A stretch of 64,000 nt of DNA from Altericroceibacterium spongiae. GTDB taxonomy: Bacteria > Pseudomonadota > Alphaproteobacteria > Sphingomonadales > Sphingomonadaceae. A program made the translations under genes and the position numbers. The first letter of the stretch is position 1, and every line of letters begins with the position of its first letter. The notes under the pieces were generated by a model. It was not told where the DNA came from and did not search any database. It saw nothing but the letters and a program-made list of their open reading frames with translations. The stretch spans positions 248,001-312,000 of the forward strand of contig NZ_RAPF01000001.1 of NCBI RefSeq assembly GCF_003610805.1. The letters are read 5' to 3'. Below are positions 25,563 to 35,028 of the stretch, in pieces.

Positions 25563-27715
25563 ATAGCGCCCTTGCGCAACCTCAATTTGGGGACCGCCCC
25601 TGCAGACAGGGCTGCGCCCCTTCCTGACAGTGACGGATTGTTCATGAAATAATCGTGGCAGTTGAAGCCGTCACCTTCACTGTGCAGCCGTGAATAGCTG
25701 CCATCTTCGAGAAGCTGCCAGCTTTGCTCTGTATCGAGCAGATTGGCGAGAAGGACCTGTTCAAGCACCTGATCATGAACCGTTGCGTTACGGATCGGCA
25801 CGAGGGTTTCAACCCTGCGATTAAGATTTCTCGACATGGCATCGGCCGATGAGATGTAAACACGTGCCCGGCCACTCGGGAGCGAATAGCCATTCGCAAA
25901 CGCCCATATTCGGCTATGCTCCAGAAAACGCCCGATAATCGATTTGACCTGGATATTCTCGGAAAGGCCCGGAATACCCGGGCGCAGGCAGCAAATACCA
26001 CGCACGATGAGCGTAATTTCTACCCCTGCGGCGCTTGCCGCATAGAAACGGTCGATCACCCCCTTTTCGGTTAGCGAATTGAATTTGGCCCAGATGGCAG
26101 CCGGTCGTCCGGCCTGCGCATTTTCAATTTCATGATCGATCAGCTCGTAAAGCTTTTCGCGCAGATCGATGGGAGAGATTGCGAGGGCTTCGGTTTTATG
26201 TGGTTCGACATAGCCCGTCACGAAATTGAACAGCTTGGCGGCATCGCGGCCAAGCTTGGGATCGGCAGTGAAGAAGCTGAGATCGGTGTAAATTTTGGCA
26301 GTTACCGGGTGATAATTACCGGTCCCGAAATGGCAGTAAGTACGATAGCCGTTCTTTTCCTGCCGAACGACCATGGAGACCTTGGCGTGGGTCTTCCAGT
26401 CCACGAAGCCGTAAATGACCTGAACGCCTGCACGTTCGAGCTGCGATGCCCAGTGGAGATTTTGCTCTTCGTCGAACCGTGCCTTCAACTCTACAACTGC
26501 AGTCACCGACTTGCCGGCTTCAGCAGCGGCAATCAGTGCGGCGATGACCGGGGATTGATGGCCAGCGCGATAGAGTGTCTGCTTGATGGAGACGACTGCC
26601 GGATCTTCCGCCGCCTGGCGCAGAAAGTCCACTACGACTTCGAAGCTCTCATAAGGGTGGTGGATGATGATGTCTTTTTCACGGATCGCAGCGAAACAAT
26701 CACCATCATGTTCCATTACACGTTCGGGATAGCGTGGGCTGTAGGGTTCGAATTTCAGATCCGGGCGATCTTCATCCACTACGGCTGCCAGACGCGCTAC
26801 TCCGAGCATGCCTTCGACTTTCGTGACAAAGGCGTCTTCCAGGCCGAGCTGTTCGCGCAGTAGCTTTTCTGCATCTGGATCGAAATTGTGATCCACTTCC
26901 AGCATGATAACGCTGCCCCGGCGACGACGCTGAATGGCGCTGCGGAAATAGCGCACCAGATCTTCGGCTTCTTCCTCCACTTCGATATCGCTGTCGCGCA
27001 GAACGCGGAACACCCCGTCACCCTCCACGCGAAATCCGGGAAAAAGCAGATCGGCAAAACGGCAGATCACGCTCTCGATCGGAATATATGTCGCGTCTTC
27101 GCCCGGCGTGCGAATAAAGCGCGGGATGGCATTCGGAATCAGTACCATCTCGACCAGCTGGCTTTCATCCTCCAGCCGGGTGAGATTGAAGAGAATGCCC
27201 ATTCCCATATTGGCGACAAAAGGGAAGGGATGGGCAGGGTCGATTGCCTGTGGCGTGACCACGGGTACGATATGATCGATAAAATAGCGCCGCAGCCATT
27301 GCAGATTTTCAGCGTTGATGCGCTTTTCATCGGCAATGTGCACGCCCTGATCGGCCAGCAATTTCCACAAGGAAACCAGCGTTTCCTGCTGAGTATTTTC
27401 CAATTCTCGCACCTTGGTACGAATGGCTGCGAGTTGCTGCGACGGGGTACGCCCGTCAATGGAAGTCTGCTCGATCCCTCGCCGTGCCTGCCCGGCGAGC
27501 CCGGCCACGCGGATCATCATGAATTCGTCGAGATTGCTGCCCGAGATAGACAGAAACCGAAGACGTTCCAGCAACGGATAATTGGTGTTACCGGCTTCGG
27601 CGAGGACCCGTTCATTGAAGGAAAGCCAGCTCAGTTCACGATTGAAATATTTGTCCTGAGGCGTGAGCGTATCGTCGGGAAGCGTGTGGGGTGCCGGTGA
27701 AGTCATTGCATCCAT
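25559..27715 (-). CDS. ppk: Polyphosphate kinase 1
   Basis: A 718-residue membrane-associated kinase that polymerises the gamma phosphate of ATP into polyphosphate. Conserved N-terminal FNRELSWLSFNERVL, the HFGTGNYHP segment with the phosphorylated histidine H462, the FLEHSR segment with the second active-site histidine, and YISSADAMSRNLNRRVE are all visible. Length is normal. ATG at 27715 was taken, with an alternative ATG three codons later. It heads the ppk-ppx operon. Confidence 0.95.
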   Translation of the reverse strand: MDAMTSPAPHTLPDDTLTPQDKYFNRELSWLSFNERVLAEAGNTNYPLLERLRFLSISGSNLDEFMMIRVAGLAGQARRGIEQTSIDGRTPSQQLAAIRTKVRELENTQQETLVSLWKLLADQGVHIADEKRINAENLQWLRRYFIDHIVPVVTPQAIDPAHPFPFVANMGMGILFNLTRLEDESQLVEMVLIPNAIPRFIRTPGEDATYIPIESVICRFADLLFPGFRVEGDGVFRVLRDSDIEVEEEAEDLVRYFRSAIQRRRRGSVIMLEVDHNFDPDAEKLLREQLGLEDAFVTKVEGMLGVARLAAVVDEDRPDLKFEPYSPRYPERVMEHDGDCFAAIREKDIIIHHPYESFEVVVDFLRQAAEDPAVVSIKQTLYRAGHQSPVIAALIAAAEAGKSVTAVVELKARFDEEQNLHWASQLERAGVQVIYGFVDWKTHAKVSMVVRQEKNGYRTYCHFGTGNYHPVTAKIYTDLSFFTADPKLGRDAAKLFNFVTGYVEPHKTEALAISPIDLREKLYELIDHEIENAQAGRPAAIWAKFNSLTEKGVIDRFYAASAAGVEITLIVRGICCLRPGIPGLSENIQVKSIIGRFLEHSRIWAFANGYSLPSGRARVYISSADAMSRNLNRRVETLVPIRNATVHDQVLEQVLLANLLDTEQSWQLLEDGSYSRLHSEGDGFNCHDYFMNNPSLSGRGAALSAGAVPKLRLRKGAI

Positions 27716-27829
27716 CGATTGATCGAGTTGGCTCGTCTCTGGCTAAGGGTTACTACAGTTTTTTGACGTTCACTATAGAATGGTGCGTTTTTGCGCCGTT
27801 TTCTATCGGCTGAACGGGAGGCGGGTTTT

Positions 27830-28855
27830 TCAGAGCAGGTCGCTGCTGCGGGCAATCGCGCTGATGCCTCTCCTGCCCTCGCTCCGGCCTAGCTGAACGA
27901 TTACGTCAATCACCGAGCTGGCATAGGAAATCGTGTCCTCACGTGTCAGGCCTATGCCGGTTTGCATGACCATGAGAGCGAGTTGTTCGAGTGCACCGCG
28001 CAGGCTGTTGGCGTGAATGGTGGAAAAACTGCCGGGATGGCCCGTATTGATGGCGCGTAAGAAACTGACACTTTCGGCACCGCGCAACTCGCCCAACACA
28101 ATGCGATCGGGGCGCAAGCGTAAAGCGGCCTGCAGCAACTCATTGGGTGTCACTTTGGCTTCACCCAGTTCGCCTTTAACTGCAACCAGTCCCACGCCGT
28201 TGGCACCGGGTAGCCGCAATTCGGGTGTGTCTTCGACCAGAACGACGCGTTCTTCGCGCGGGATTTCTCCCAGCATCGCATTGAGGAAAGTGGTTTTGCC
28301 GGTAGACGTACCGCCGGAAATCAGGATCGTCTTGCGTGCAGCAATCGCCGCACGAAGAAAAGCGACAGGCTCTGCCACCGGATCGGGCATTTCCGGCTCC
28401 GCCGTGGGCGTCAGCGGACCGGTATCGTAAGCATCGAGCGGCAGGTCGAGCCGGCGATGGCGCCGGATCGCGACAGCCCAGTGCTTTCGCGTTGCAGGCG
28501 GACCGCAAAACTGGATACGAGCACCATCGGGAAGCGTCGCTCCGAGCAGAGGATGTTCACGATTGATCCCCTGATGGCTGACACGCGCAACCTGTTCGGC
28601 AAGGCGCTGGACCAGCCGATCGTCAATATCGGAGTCCTCAATCCGCTGCATACCGGGATGCGCTGCATCTTCGATCCAGATTTCCCCCGGTCTGTTGATC
28701 AGAATTTCCGTCACCGTGTCGCGATCAAGCCATTGCCGGAAAGGAGCGAGATAAGCGTCGAGATAGACACTCTGGCCGGTAATAGCGGGCTGTTCGGCAA
28801 GCGGCTGTGCGTCATCCGACACAGTATTCGGCGCTGCGCCGTCTTCCATGCGCAT
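27830..28855 (-). CDS. virB11: VirB11-type T4SS ATPase
   Basis: A 341-residue hexameric secretion ATPase that powers pilus assembly and transport at the inner membrane. Walker A GGTSTGKTT, the LVEDTPELRL segment, a Walker B region RPDRIVLGELRG and the HIS-box segment GHPGSFSTIHAN are visible. The start is uncertain: ATG at 28855 leaves 37 bases after virB10 without a clear Shine-Dalgarno, while a GTG at 28927 would overlap virB10 by 35 bases. It is the last gene of the leftward virB operon. Confidence 0.9.
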   Translation of the reverse strand: MRMEDGAAPNTVSDDAQPLAEQPAITGQSVYLDAYLAPFRQWLDRDTVTEILINRPGEIWIEDAAHPGMQRIEDSDIDDRLVQRLAEQVARVSHQGINREHPLLGATLPDGARIQFCGPPATRKHWAVAIRRHRRLDLPLDAYDTGPLTPTAEPEMPDPVAEPVAFLRAAIAARKTILISGGTSTGKTTFLNAMLGEIPREERVVLVEDTPELRLPGANGVGLVAVKGELGEAKVTPNELLQAALRLRPDRIVLGELRGAESVSFLRAINTGHPGSFSTIHANSLRGALEQLALMVMQTGIGLTREDTISYASSVIDVIVQLGRSEGRRGISAIARSSDLL

Positions 28856-28892
28856 CGTGGCGAGATTGTGCAATTCTGCGGTCACAGAAATA

Positions 28893-30008
28893 TCACAGAC
28901 GTGGCGCACGTGAAAAATCGAGATCACGCGCGGTGAAAACCCGGATCGGTTCGCCCTGACGGACCCTTACGGTCGGGCCGATCTGGCTATCTTGTGCAAC
29001 CGCCGCGGCTGCGGCACTCTGGCCGCCGCCGCCCAGCACCACAGCTGCATTGCCAGTGGCGAGATTGGACAGACCGCCGATCACGGAAAGGAGCATAGCG
29101 GAACCGAAGCGCTTGAAGAAATGGCTGTCCACCTTGCCCGGTAGTCCAGCCGTACCGTCGAAACCGGTAGCGGGTGAAGCGAGTTGAACCGACACGCCAT
29201 CGGGGCGTATCAGACGTGTCCAGATGACATAGGCCCGTTTCTGGCCGTTTTGCAGGCCGGACTGATATTGCCCGATCAGACGTGAACTGCGCGGCACCAG
29301 CAGGCGGCTGCCATCATAGCTACGTACATCCTGGCTCACCACAGCCCGAACGTAACCGGGAACATCGGTGTTGATGGCAGTTTCCAGTATTGCCGGAATG
29401 AGCGTGCCTTGCGTAACGGTTGTGGCCGGATCGACATCGGCCCGCGCCTGTGCCGGGCCGCCGCCCACACCGCCTATACGGCTGGCAAAATCGAGCGCGG
29501 AATTGCCGCTCGCTTCCGCGGCCGTTGCGTTACCGGATGCCGGAGCGGGCAAGTTACTGGCATCGAAAACTACGGTGGGCGTACTATAGGGATTGGCGGC
29601 CTGATTGGTCGCTTCCTGGGGCGGCTGTGCCAGAACGGGCGATGGTGCCGGATCGGTCTTCTTCAGTGGTGCGGGGGCGGCTGTTTTTTCTTTGGGCGGC
29701 TGCTGAACCGGTGCCGGGGCGGGAACGGTAGCTGCCTTCTGGGGCGCAGCCTGTGCCGCGGAGCTGCTCTTCGGGTCTTCCATACGTGCGGCATTGAGGC
29801 CCCAGAGCGTTGCTGCGCCGAGCAGTGCGACAAACCCGATTCCGGCCGCGAGGCCCAGCGCATCCGAACCGCCTTTACGTGCACCGACCTGCGGATAAGC
29901 TGTTCGGCTGGCGAGATCGATTACTTCTGCGGGCGTATCTTCCCGTGGATCACTGTCGACCTTTCTGGCTGCATTGCCCTTTTCAGGCAGTCGCATGGCA
30001 AGGCGCAT
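28893..30008 (-). CDS. virB10: VirB10/TrbI-type T4SS core protein
   Basis: A 371-residue protein that spans the envelope. A cytoplasmic N-terminus is followed by one membrane helix (LGLAAGIGFVALLGAATLWGL), a Pro/Ala/Lys-rich periplasmic linker (about residues 80-135) and the C-terminal VirB10 barrel domain with LIPAILETAINTDVPGYVRA and SRLIGQYQSG. It overlaps virB9 by TAATG. In the core complex it links energy from the ATPases to the outer-membrane channel. Confidence 0.93.
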   Translation of the reverse strand: MRLAMRLPEKGNAARKVDSDPREDTPAEVIDLASRTAYPQVGARKGGSDALGLAAGIGFVALLGAATLWGLNAARMEDPKSSSAAQAAPQKAATVPAPAPVQQPPKEKTAAPAPLKKTDPAPSPVLAQPPQEATNQAANPYSTPTVVFDASNLPAPASGNATAAEASGNSALDFASRIGGVGGGPAQARADVDPATTVTQGTLIPAILETAINTDVPGYVRAVVSQDVRSYDGSRLLVPRSSRLIGQYQSGLQNGQKRAYVIWTRLIRPDGVSVQLASPATGFDGTAGLPGKVDSHFFKRFGSAMLLSVIGGLSNLATGNAAVVLGGGGQSAAAAAVAQDSQIGPTVRVRQGEPIRVFTARDLDFSRAPRL

Positions 30009-30799
30009 TACTGGATCTCCTCAGCGCGGGCAAAAGAGCGTGTAGTGTCCCGGCCGGATTCGCGGACGGGGCCGTTATTTATAAGCGTTGCTGTGTTGGG
30101 GCCGGAGCGCAAAATAATTTCGCGCGGTACGCCATCGACCACGATGACATCACCACGAACGGCAAAATTGACCGGGCCTTCCGTACCTTCATGGTCTTTG
30201 ACCAGAATGGCCGGAACCGGACGCCCGACAGGCCATGTCAGGAAGGTTGAATCTCCATCATCATAGGCTTCGACCGGCAACAGCTTTTCATCGCCCGAGC
30301 CTGCCCATTTGCGATTGATGTCCTGCGGATCGATCACGGCATAGGGATCGGTCGCAGCGGCCATTTCCACGGGGCTGGCTTTCTCCGAGGGTATGGGAGG
30401 CCCCTTTGGCGCAGGCTCGACTTCTTTGGGATAGGAAAAAGCCAGGACATAGACGGGCGTTCCTTTACCTGCTGCGTCCAGATCGAAAAAATAGGTATGC
30501 TGGTCTGTAACGACCGTCATATTGGTCATCGCATTGGCTTCGATCGGCTTTACGAAGAGCAGATTGGCGCGCTTGTTCGGAGTAACCTGCCAGGCATTGG
30601 AATCGCCGATGGCTACGTTCTCAATATGCTCGTCTTCATTGAATTTGATTGTGGCCTGTACATTGAGATGACCCTGAATCCGGACGACTTCGTCGGGATT
30701 ATAGAGATGATCGATGAGGCGGGGATCGGCTGCTGCCGGGCTGGCGAACGAAAGGGCGAGAGCGCCACAGACGGTGCTCATCAATAATCCGCGTTTCAT
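30008..30799 (-). CDS. virB9: VirB9/TrbG-type T4SS core protein
   Basis: A 263-residue periplasmic component with a signal peptide of about 24 residues ending PAAA. The N-terminal domain (ATIKFNEDEHIENVAIGDS) and C-terminal domain (LPVEAYDDGDSTFLTWP) of the VirB9 family are both present. It forms the outer-membrane ring with VirB10 and normally the lipoprotein VirB7, which is not found here. It overlaps virB6 by four bases. Confidence 0.92.
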   Translation of the reverse strand: MKRGLLMSTVCGALALSFASPAAADPRLIDHLYNPDEVVRIQGHLNVQATIKFNEDEHIENVAIGDSNAWQVTPNKRANLLFVKPIEANAMTNMTVVTDQHTYFFDLDAAGKGTPVYVLAFSYPKEVEPAPKGPPIPSEKASPVEMAAATDPYAVIDPQDINRKWAGSGDEKLLPVEAYDDGDSTFLTWPVGRPVPAILVKDHEGTEGPVNFAVRGDVIVVDGVPREIILRSGPNTATLINNGPVRESGRDTTRSFARAEEIQ

Positions 30800-31971
30800 T
30801 TCAACTTCTCCGAAAAGCGGGCCGGGCTTGCGCGAAAGCGGCTGCCGACGCCTTTGGCGCGGGACAAAGGGATGGAAGAGGTGGCTGGAGCAGATCCGTT
30901 CTGGCCTGCAGAGCCACCTGTGATGATTCTTGTGGTACGCTGCGTATCCGACTGCGTCGGACCACTGTCATTCGCGGCGAATGCGGCCATCGTGGCAGGT
31001 ACGCGTATCTGGCGATTGTCACGCATCGGTGAGGCACGCTGTGCCGAAGCTGTTACGGCTACGGAACCGGATGGTCCGGTCTCTGCCGTTGTTTCACGAC
31101 CATGTCCGGCAATGCCGAAAACGTTCCAGCCACCGACCATGGTACCGGCCGTTTTCATGACCAGCGCCATCAGTGCCAGATGCACCGCCCCGATCATGAA
31201 GAAGGCCATTGCTGCGCGTGGGTCGATCTGCCCCGGCACAGCAGCAAGGGCGGAAAGGACCGGCACCGATAATTCGAGCATCAGAGAACCGGACAGAACC
31301 GCGAAAAGCGGTGTCAGAGCCAGCAGAACCACAGCCTTCAGCCAACCGGCAAACAATCCGCGCGTTGCTGGGAACAGCGCCAGCACAACGAAAACCGGGC
31401 CAAGCGCCAGCAGAACAGCAAGCGCGATTTTTACCGTGACCAGAACGCCTACCGTGCCGAGCAAAAGCAGTGTGCCCCCCAGCCACAGCAATCCTTCGGG
31501 TGAAAAGGTCGATGCGGCATTTTCTCCGGCTTTTCCTGCACCACCCGTGGCCTCGATCAGCGCTCCGAAAACAACGTCGACTTTGGCTGCAAAAATATCG
31601 GTAGCGGAGCCTTTGGTGCCCATCAGAATGCCGGCAATTTCATTGGGAGCGCCGGTCGCCAGATTCCAGACCACGCCCTGATAGGCGATCCAGCTGGTCG
31701 CGAAAGTTAACACAAGGCCGATTGTGATCATACGGGGCGTGAGGCTGGAAATGCCAATCCGGCTGCGTCCGGTAATGAGAGAAAATGCAAAAAAGGCTAT
31801 GTAAAGTGTGAGCAGAATAGTCAGCGCGGGCATCAGCGCGCCATGCGTACCGAAAAGCCGCCCGAAAGCGGCGCTGGTCATGTCATTGGTTATGCAATCG
31901 ACTGTATGGAGCGAAGCGGCCACTCCGCCCCCGACGTTCTCCATGGCAGTCTGGCAAGTGGCATCGCTCAT
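30796..31971 (-). CDS. virB6: VirB6/TrbL-type inner-membrane T4SS protein
   Basis: A 391-residue polytopic protein with about six hydrophobic segments between residues 45 and 290 and a C-terminal hydrophilic tail of roughly 100 residues rich in Ser, Thr and Arg. This matches the VirB6 family, which guides substrate through the inner membrane. The ATG overlaps the virB4 stop by ATGA, so no virB5 gene fits between them. The long tail is longer than the membrane core needs and may contact the cytoplasm. Confidence 0.9.
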   Translation of the reverse strand: MSDATCQTAMENVGGGVAASLHTVDCITNDMTSAAFGRLFGTHGALMPALTILLTLYIAFFAFSLITGRSRIGISSLTPRMITIGLVLTFATSWIAYQGVVWNLATGAPNEIAGILMGTKGSATDIFAAKVDVVFGALIEATGGAGKAGENAASTFSPEGLLWLGGTLLLLGTVGVLVTVKIALAVLLALGPVFVVLALFPATRGLFAGWLKAVVLLALTPLFAVLSGSLMLELSVPVLSALAAVPGQIDPRAAMAFFMIGAVHLALMALVMKTAGTMVGGWNVFGIAGHGRETTAETGPSGSVAVTASAQRASPMRDNRQIRVPATMAAFAANDSGPTQSDTQRTTRIITGGSAGQNGSAPATSSIPLSRAKGVGSRFRASPARFSEKLK

Positions 31972-34391
31972 TCTGCGGCCTCCCAAATGCCATAGCCATC
32001 TTCATCTTCAGGGTCGCCTGGCCATGCACGACCTGTCAGAGCAGGGAACCAATTGGCGGGATCATCGCCGACTGCTCCGCGGATCGTATCGAGGCGGCGT
32101 ACAGCGCTTTCCCGACCCGAAAGAATGGTCAGCACCTCGGGGGCACCCGAAAGATCGAGCCGGGCCACTACGCTGGCATCGGGCTGTCTCACAAGGAAGC
32201 AGCGGCTATGAGCGGGCAATGATCTTATGAGTGCCAGCTCGTGTTCGGTCAGACCGAAACCGTCGCAATAATCTTCGGGCCGTGCCCGCGAATTGGGCAT
32301 GAATATCATGGTGGCGGTCTGTTCCACCAGTGCGGTCGATATTCGGCTTTCGAGCGCATCGCGTGCGCTCTGTGTAGCGAAACCGACTAGCGCATTACGT
32401 TTCCGCAGCGTTTTCAGCCAGTCGCGAATACGCGCAGCAAACACTTCATCATCCAGCGCTTTCCAGCCTTCATCGATCAGGATCATAGTCGGCTGACCAT
32501 CCAGACGCTCGTCGATACGATGGAAAAGATACATCATGACCGACGTGCGCAAGCGCGGATTTTCGAGCAGTGCTGTCATGTCGAAACCGAGAACACGCTC
32601 GCTCAGATCGAGTTGATCGCTGGCATTGTCGAACAGCCAGCCATGCTCGCCATTGTCGATCCATGCCCCGAGCCGGTCTGCCAGATCGCCCGGTTGCGGA
32701 CGGCGGGCACCGGAAAGCAGCTCACGGAAATGGCGCAGACGGCGCAGTGAGGCATCATTGGCATACGCTGCGTCGACAGCGGTTGAAATCATGGCCAGCT
32801 CTTCTGGCCCTTTCGCTTTCAGTAAAACACCGAGCCAGTCGCGAAGGAAAGCACGATTGGAAGGAGTGTCGGGCAAGGCCAGCGGATTGAAGCCGGACGG
32901 TTCGCCAGAATGAATTCTGTCATAGCGTCCGCCAATTCCACGAATAAACAGTTCGGCTCCCCGGTCCTTGTCGAACAAAATAGTTCGTGGACTGAATTTC
33001 TGCGCCTGTGCCGCGAGAAAATTCATGACCACGGTCTTGCCCGAACCTGAAGGGCCGATCACGGTAAAATTACCAAGATCGCCATTGTGGAAATTGAAGA
33101 AGAAAGGCGTTGAGCTGGTGGTTTGCAGCAGCGTGACGGCATCGCCCCAGTGATTGCCTTCGGCCTGACCCAGAGCAAAGCCATGCAATGAGGAGAAGCT
33201 GGCCATATTCGCGGAGGAAATCATCGCCCGGCGAACGAGATAGGTTTCATTTCCGGGGAATTGTCCCCAGAAAGCTGGCTCCAGATTAGTATCTTCACGC
33301 ACAGCGATAGCGCCTGCATCGGCCAGAGCAGCGGCACAGGCCGCGCTTGCATCGTCCAGCTTGGCGAGATCGCTTTCCCGGACCTGAACCGTCAGATGAT
33401 GATCGCCGAATGACACTGCCCCATTACCGAGCTCATCGCGCGCTGCGAGCATATCGGCCCGTTCGGATTGCGCTTCCTCATCTGCTGAACGCAGACGGCG
33501 CAATGAAAGATCGATTTTCTCGCGCGCAGTCTGGCGCTCCTGTGGTGCGAAGCTCTCTGTCACTGTCATTTCGAAAGGCAGGCGCAGCAGCGGATCGATC
33601 AGACCGGGCGATGTCGCCTCGGGATAATCCTTAAGGCTGAGAAGCGTAGCGAAATCGCTGCCGCTCGCACCTCGCAGTTCCATTGCGTCGAGGCCGAAAC
33701 TGGCCCGCCGATAAGGCAGCATATGCCCGATATCAGCATCGTCCATTGGCCGCCGGACAGGCCGCATCTCGCCATTATAAAGCGCGCTGAGCAATTCCAG
33801 CAGTTCATTATTCGTTTGACCGCTCGGCCCGTTATAATCACCCAGCATTCGCGCACCGTAATCGCCGAGTGAAGCCGCGAAAGATTGCGCTGCAGCGCGC
33901 AATGCGCGCAGATCCCTGGGATCGGCTCCCACTTCATCCTTACCCCGGCGTTGCCACATCTTTCCGAGTTTTTCGGCAAAGCCGGCCTTTCCGCGGGCCG
34001 GGCGACGAATCAGCGTGACGAACTGGTCATTGATGAAGAGCGACCCATTGGCGAGCTTTTCGCGCCAGCGGCGGTCGATGTGAGCCGAAAGCGGATCATC
34101 AAATTGCGCATCCAGCTCAACTTCCACACGGCGGCGGATCACATGGTGATAGAGTACGAACCGCGCATCGAGACTGGAACGCAGCATGACTTCGCGCGTG
34201 GCGGCATGGGCATTAAGCGCGTCGGTATCTTCGGTTTCGAACAGCAGGCCGGGCACTTGCAGGGCGGTCATCAAAGAACCGTCACGTAACTGTATCGTCT
34301 GATCGTCAACCAGCCGGGTATATGGCAGACGATCGCCTGCCTGAGCTTCTTTGGCTGCCCAGCTCGCGGCTCCAAGCCATTTTTTGGACAT
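31968..34391 (-). CDS. virB4: VirB4/TrbE-type T4SS ATPase
   Basis: An 807-residue ATPase of the CagE/TrbE/VirB family. Walker A GPSGSGKTV follows the NFTVIGPSG segment, and a Walker B ILIDEGWKAL is visible, then the motif GFATQSARDALES. It energises pilus biogenesis and substrate transfer. Length is normal and intact. It lies between virB3 (22-base gap) and virB6 (overlap). Confidence 0.95.
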   Translation of the reverse strand: MSKKWLGAASWAAKEAQAGDRLPYTRLVDDQTIQLRDGSLMTALQVPGLLFETEDTDALNAHAATREVMLRSSLDARFVLYHHVIRRRVEVELDAQFDDPLSAHIDRRWREKLANGSLFINDQFVTLIRRPARGKAGFAEKLGKMWQRRGKDEVGADPRDLRALRAAAQSFAASLGDYGARMLGDYNGPSGQTNNELLELLSALYNGEMRPVRRPMDDADIGHMLPYRRASFGLDAMELRGASGSDFATLLSLKDYPEATSPGLIDPLLRLPFEMTVTESFAPQERQTAREKIDLSLRRLRSADEEAQSERADMLAARDELGNGAVSFGDHHLTVQVRESDLAKLDDASAACAAALADAGAIAVREDTNLEPAFWGQFPGNETYLVRRAMISSANMASFSSLHGFALGQAEGNHWGDAVTLLQTTSSTPFFFNFHNGDLGNFTVIGPSGSGKTVVMNFLAAQAQKFSPRTILFDKDRGAELFIRGIGGRYDRIHSGEPSGFNPLALPDTPSNRAFLRDWLGVLLKAKGPEELAMISTAVDAAYANDASLRRLRHFRELLSGARRPQPGDLADRLGAWIDNGEHGWLFDNASDQLDLSERVLGFDMTALLENPRLRTSVMMYLFHRIDERLDGQPTMILIDEGWKALDDEVFAARIRDWLKTLRKRNALVGFATQSARDALESRISTALVEQTATMIFMPNSRARPEDYCDGFGLTEHELALIRSLPAHSRCFLVRQPDASVVARLDLSGAPEVLTILSGRESAVRRLDTIRGAVGDDPANWFPALTGRAWPGDPEDEDGYGIWEAAE

Positions 34392-34413
34392 TGTCGGCCC
34401 CCTTCTGCCGCGC

Positions 34414-34698
34414 TTAGACGGCGTAGCTATTGCAGCCCCAGCGCTTCCAGTTCTTTACGCGTGGGCATTTGCTGACCTTGGTAATCCACAAGTCGAATAT
34501 GCGCGGTTCACGCAGGCAGGCAAAATAGCCGACTGCGTGAATGCCAAGTGCCACCGGCAGTGCGAGGAAGCTGCCTGTGATCAGGAACAACTCTGTGGTG
34601 ACCGCAGCGTTGATGATGAAATAATTGTAAGTCACGCCCGCAAACATCTGCGGTCGTGTCAGACTGCGATGAACCCGATGACGGATGAGGTGTGACAC
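34414..34698 (-). CDS. virB3: VirB3-type T4SS protein
   Basis: A 94-residue inner-membrane protein with the N-terminal VHRSLTRPQMFAGV motif of the family and a hydrophobic hairpin (TELFLITGSFLALPVALGI). GTG start with AGGAGC just upstream. It lies between virB2 and virB4, the usual place. Confidence 0.88.
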   Translation of the reverse strand: MSHLIRHRVHRSLTRPQMFAGVTYNYFIINAAVTTELFLITGSFLALPVALGIHAVGYFACLREPRIFDLWITKVSKCPRVKNWKRWGCNSYAV

Positions 34699-34710
34699 CG
34701 CTCCTGATCC

Positions 34711-35028
34711 TCAGCCGACCGCAGCGGCGGATTGAATGCCTGTCACGATGGAGGCGGCGCCGAAAAGCACAAAACAACCGATGATGACAGTGGCGCCGAA
34801 ACGCCAGTTCATCCGGCCGGTGAGCATCATGAAGCCCACAGCGGCAACTGCCATCACCGCAACCGCCGTGGCGACATTGCCGAGCAAAGTACCTTGAATC
34901 CAGCCAAGTGCTGCAACGATCGGGCCCGAGCCCTGTGGGTCGCCGACATTTTGAGCGAAGGCTACTGAAGGAAAAAGAAGGGCTGCAAGCGCCAAGAGGC
35001 CGCGGGCAGGGCGGGAAAATGCACGCAT
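34711..35028 (-). CDS. virB2: VirB2/TrbC-type major pilin
   Basis: A 105-residue pilin precursor with a signal peptide of about 25 residues ending AFA and two hydrophobic helices separated by a basic loop (TGRMNWRF). This is the VirB2 pattern for the pilus subunit. ATG overlaps the virB1 stop in TGATG. Confidence 0.88.
   Translation of the reverse strand: MRAFSRPARGLLALAALLFPSVAFAQNVGDPQGSGPIVAALGWIQGTLLGNVATAVAVMAVAAVGFMMLTGRMNWRFGATVIIGCFVLFGAASIVTGIQSAAAVG

Noticed and set aside
26888-27700. 270-residue frame on the plus strand
   Set aside because: Antisense to ppk, which is fully supported.
30854-31681. 275-residue frame on the plus strand
   Set aside because: Antisense to virB6; Ser/Ala/Pro-rich without domain features.
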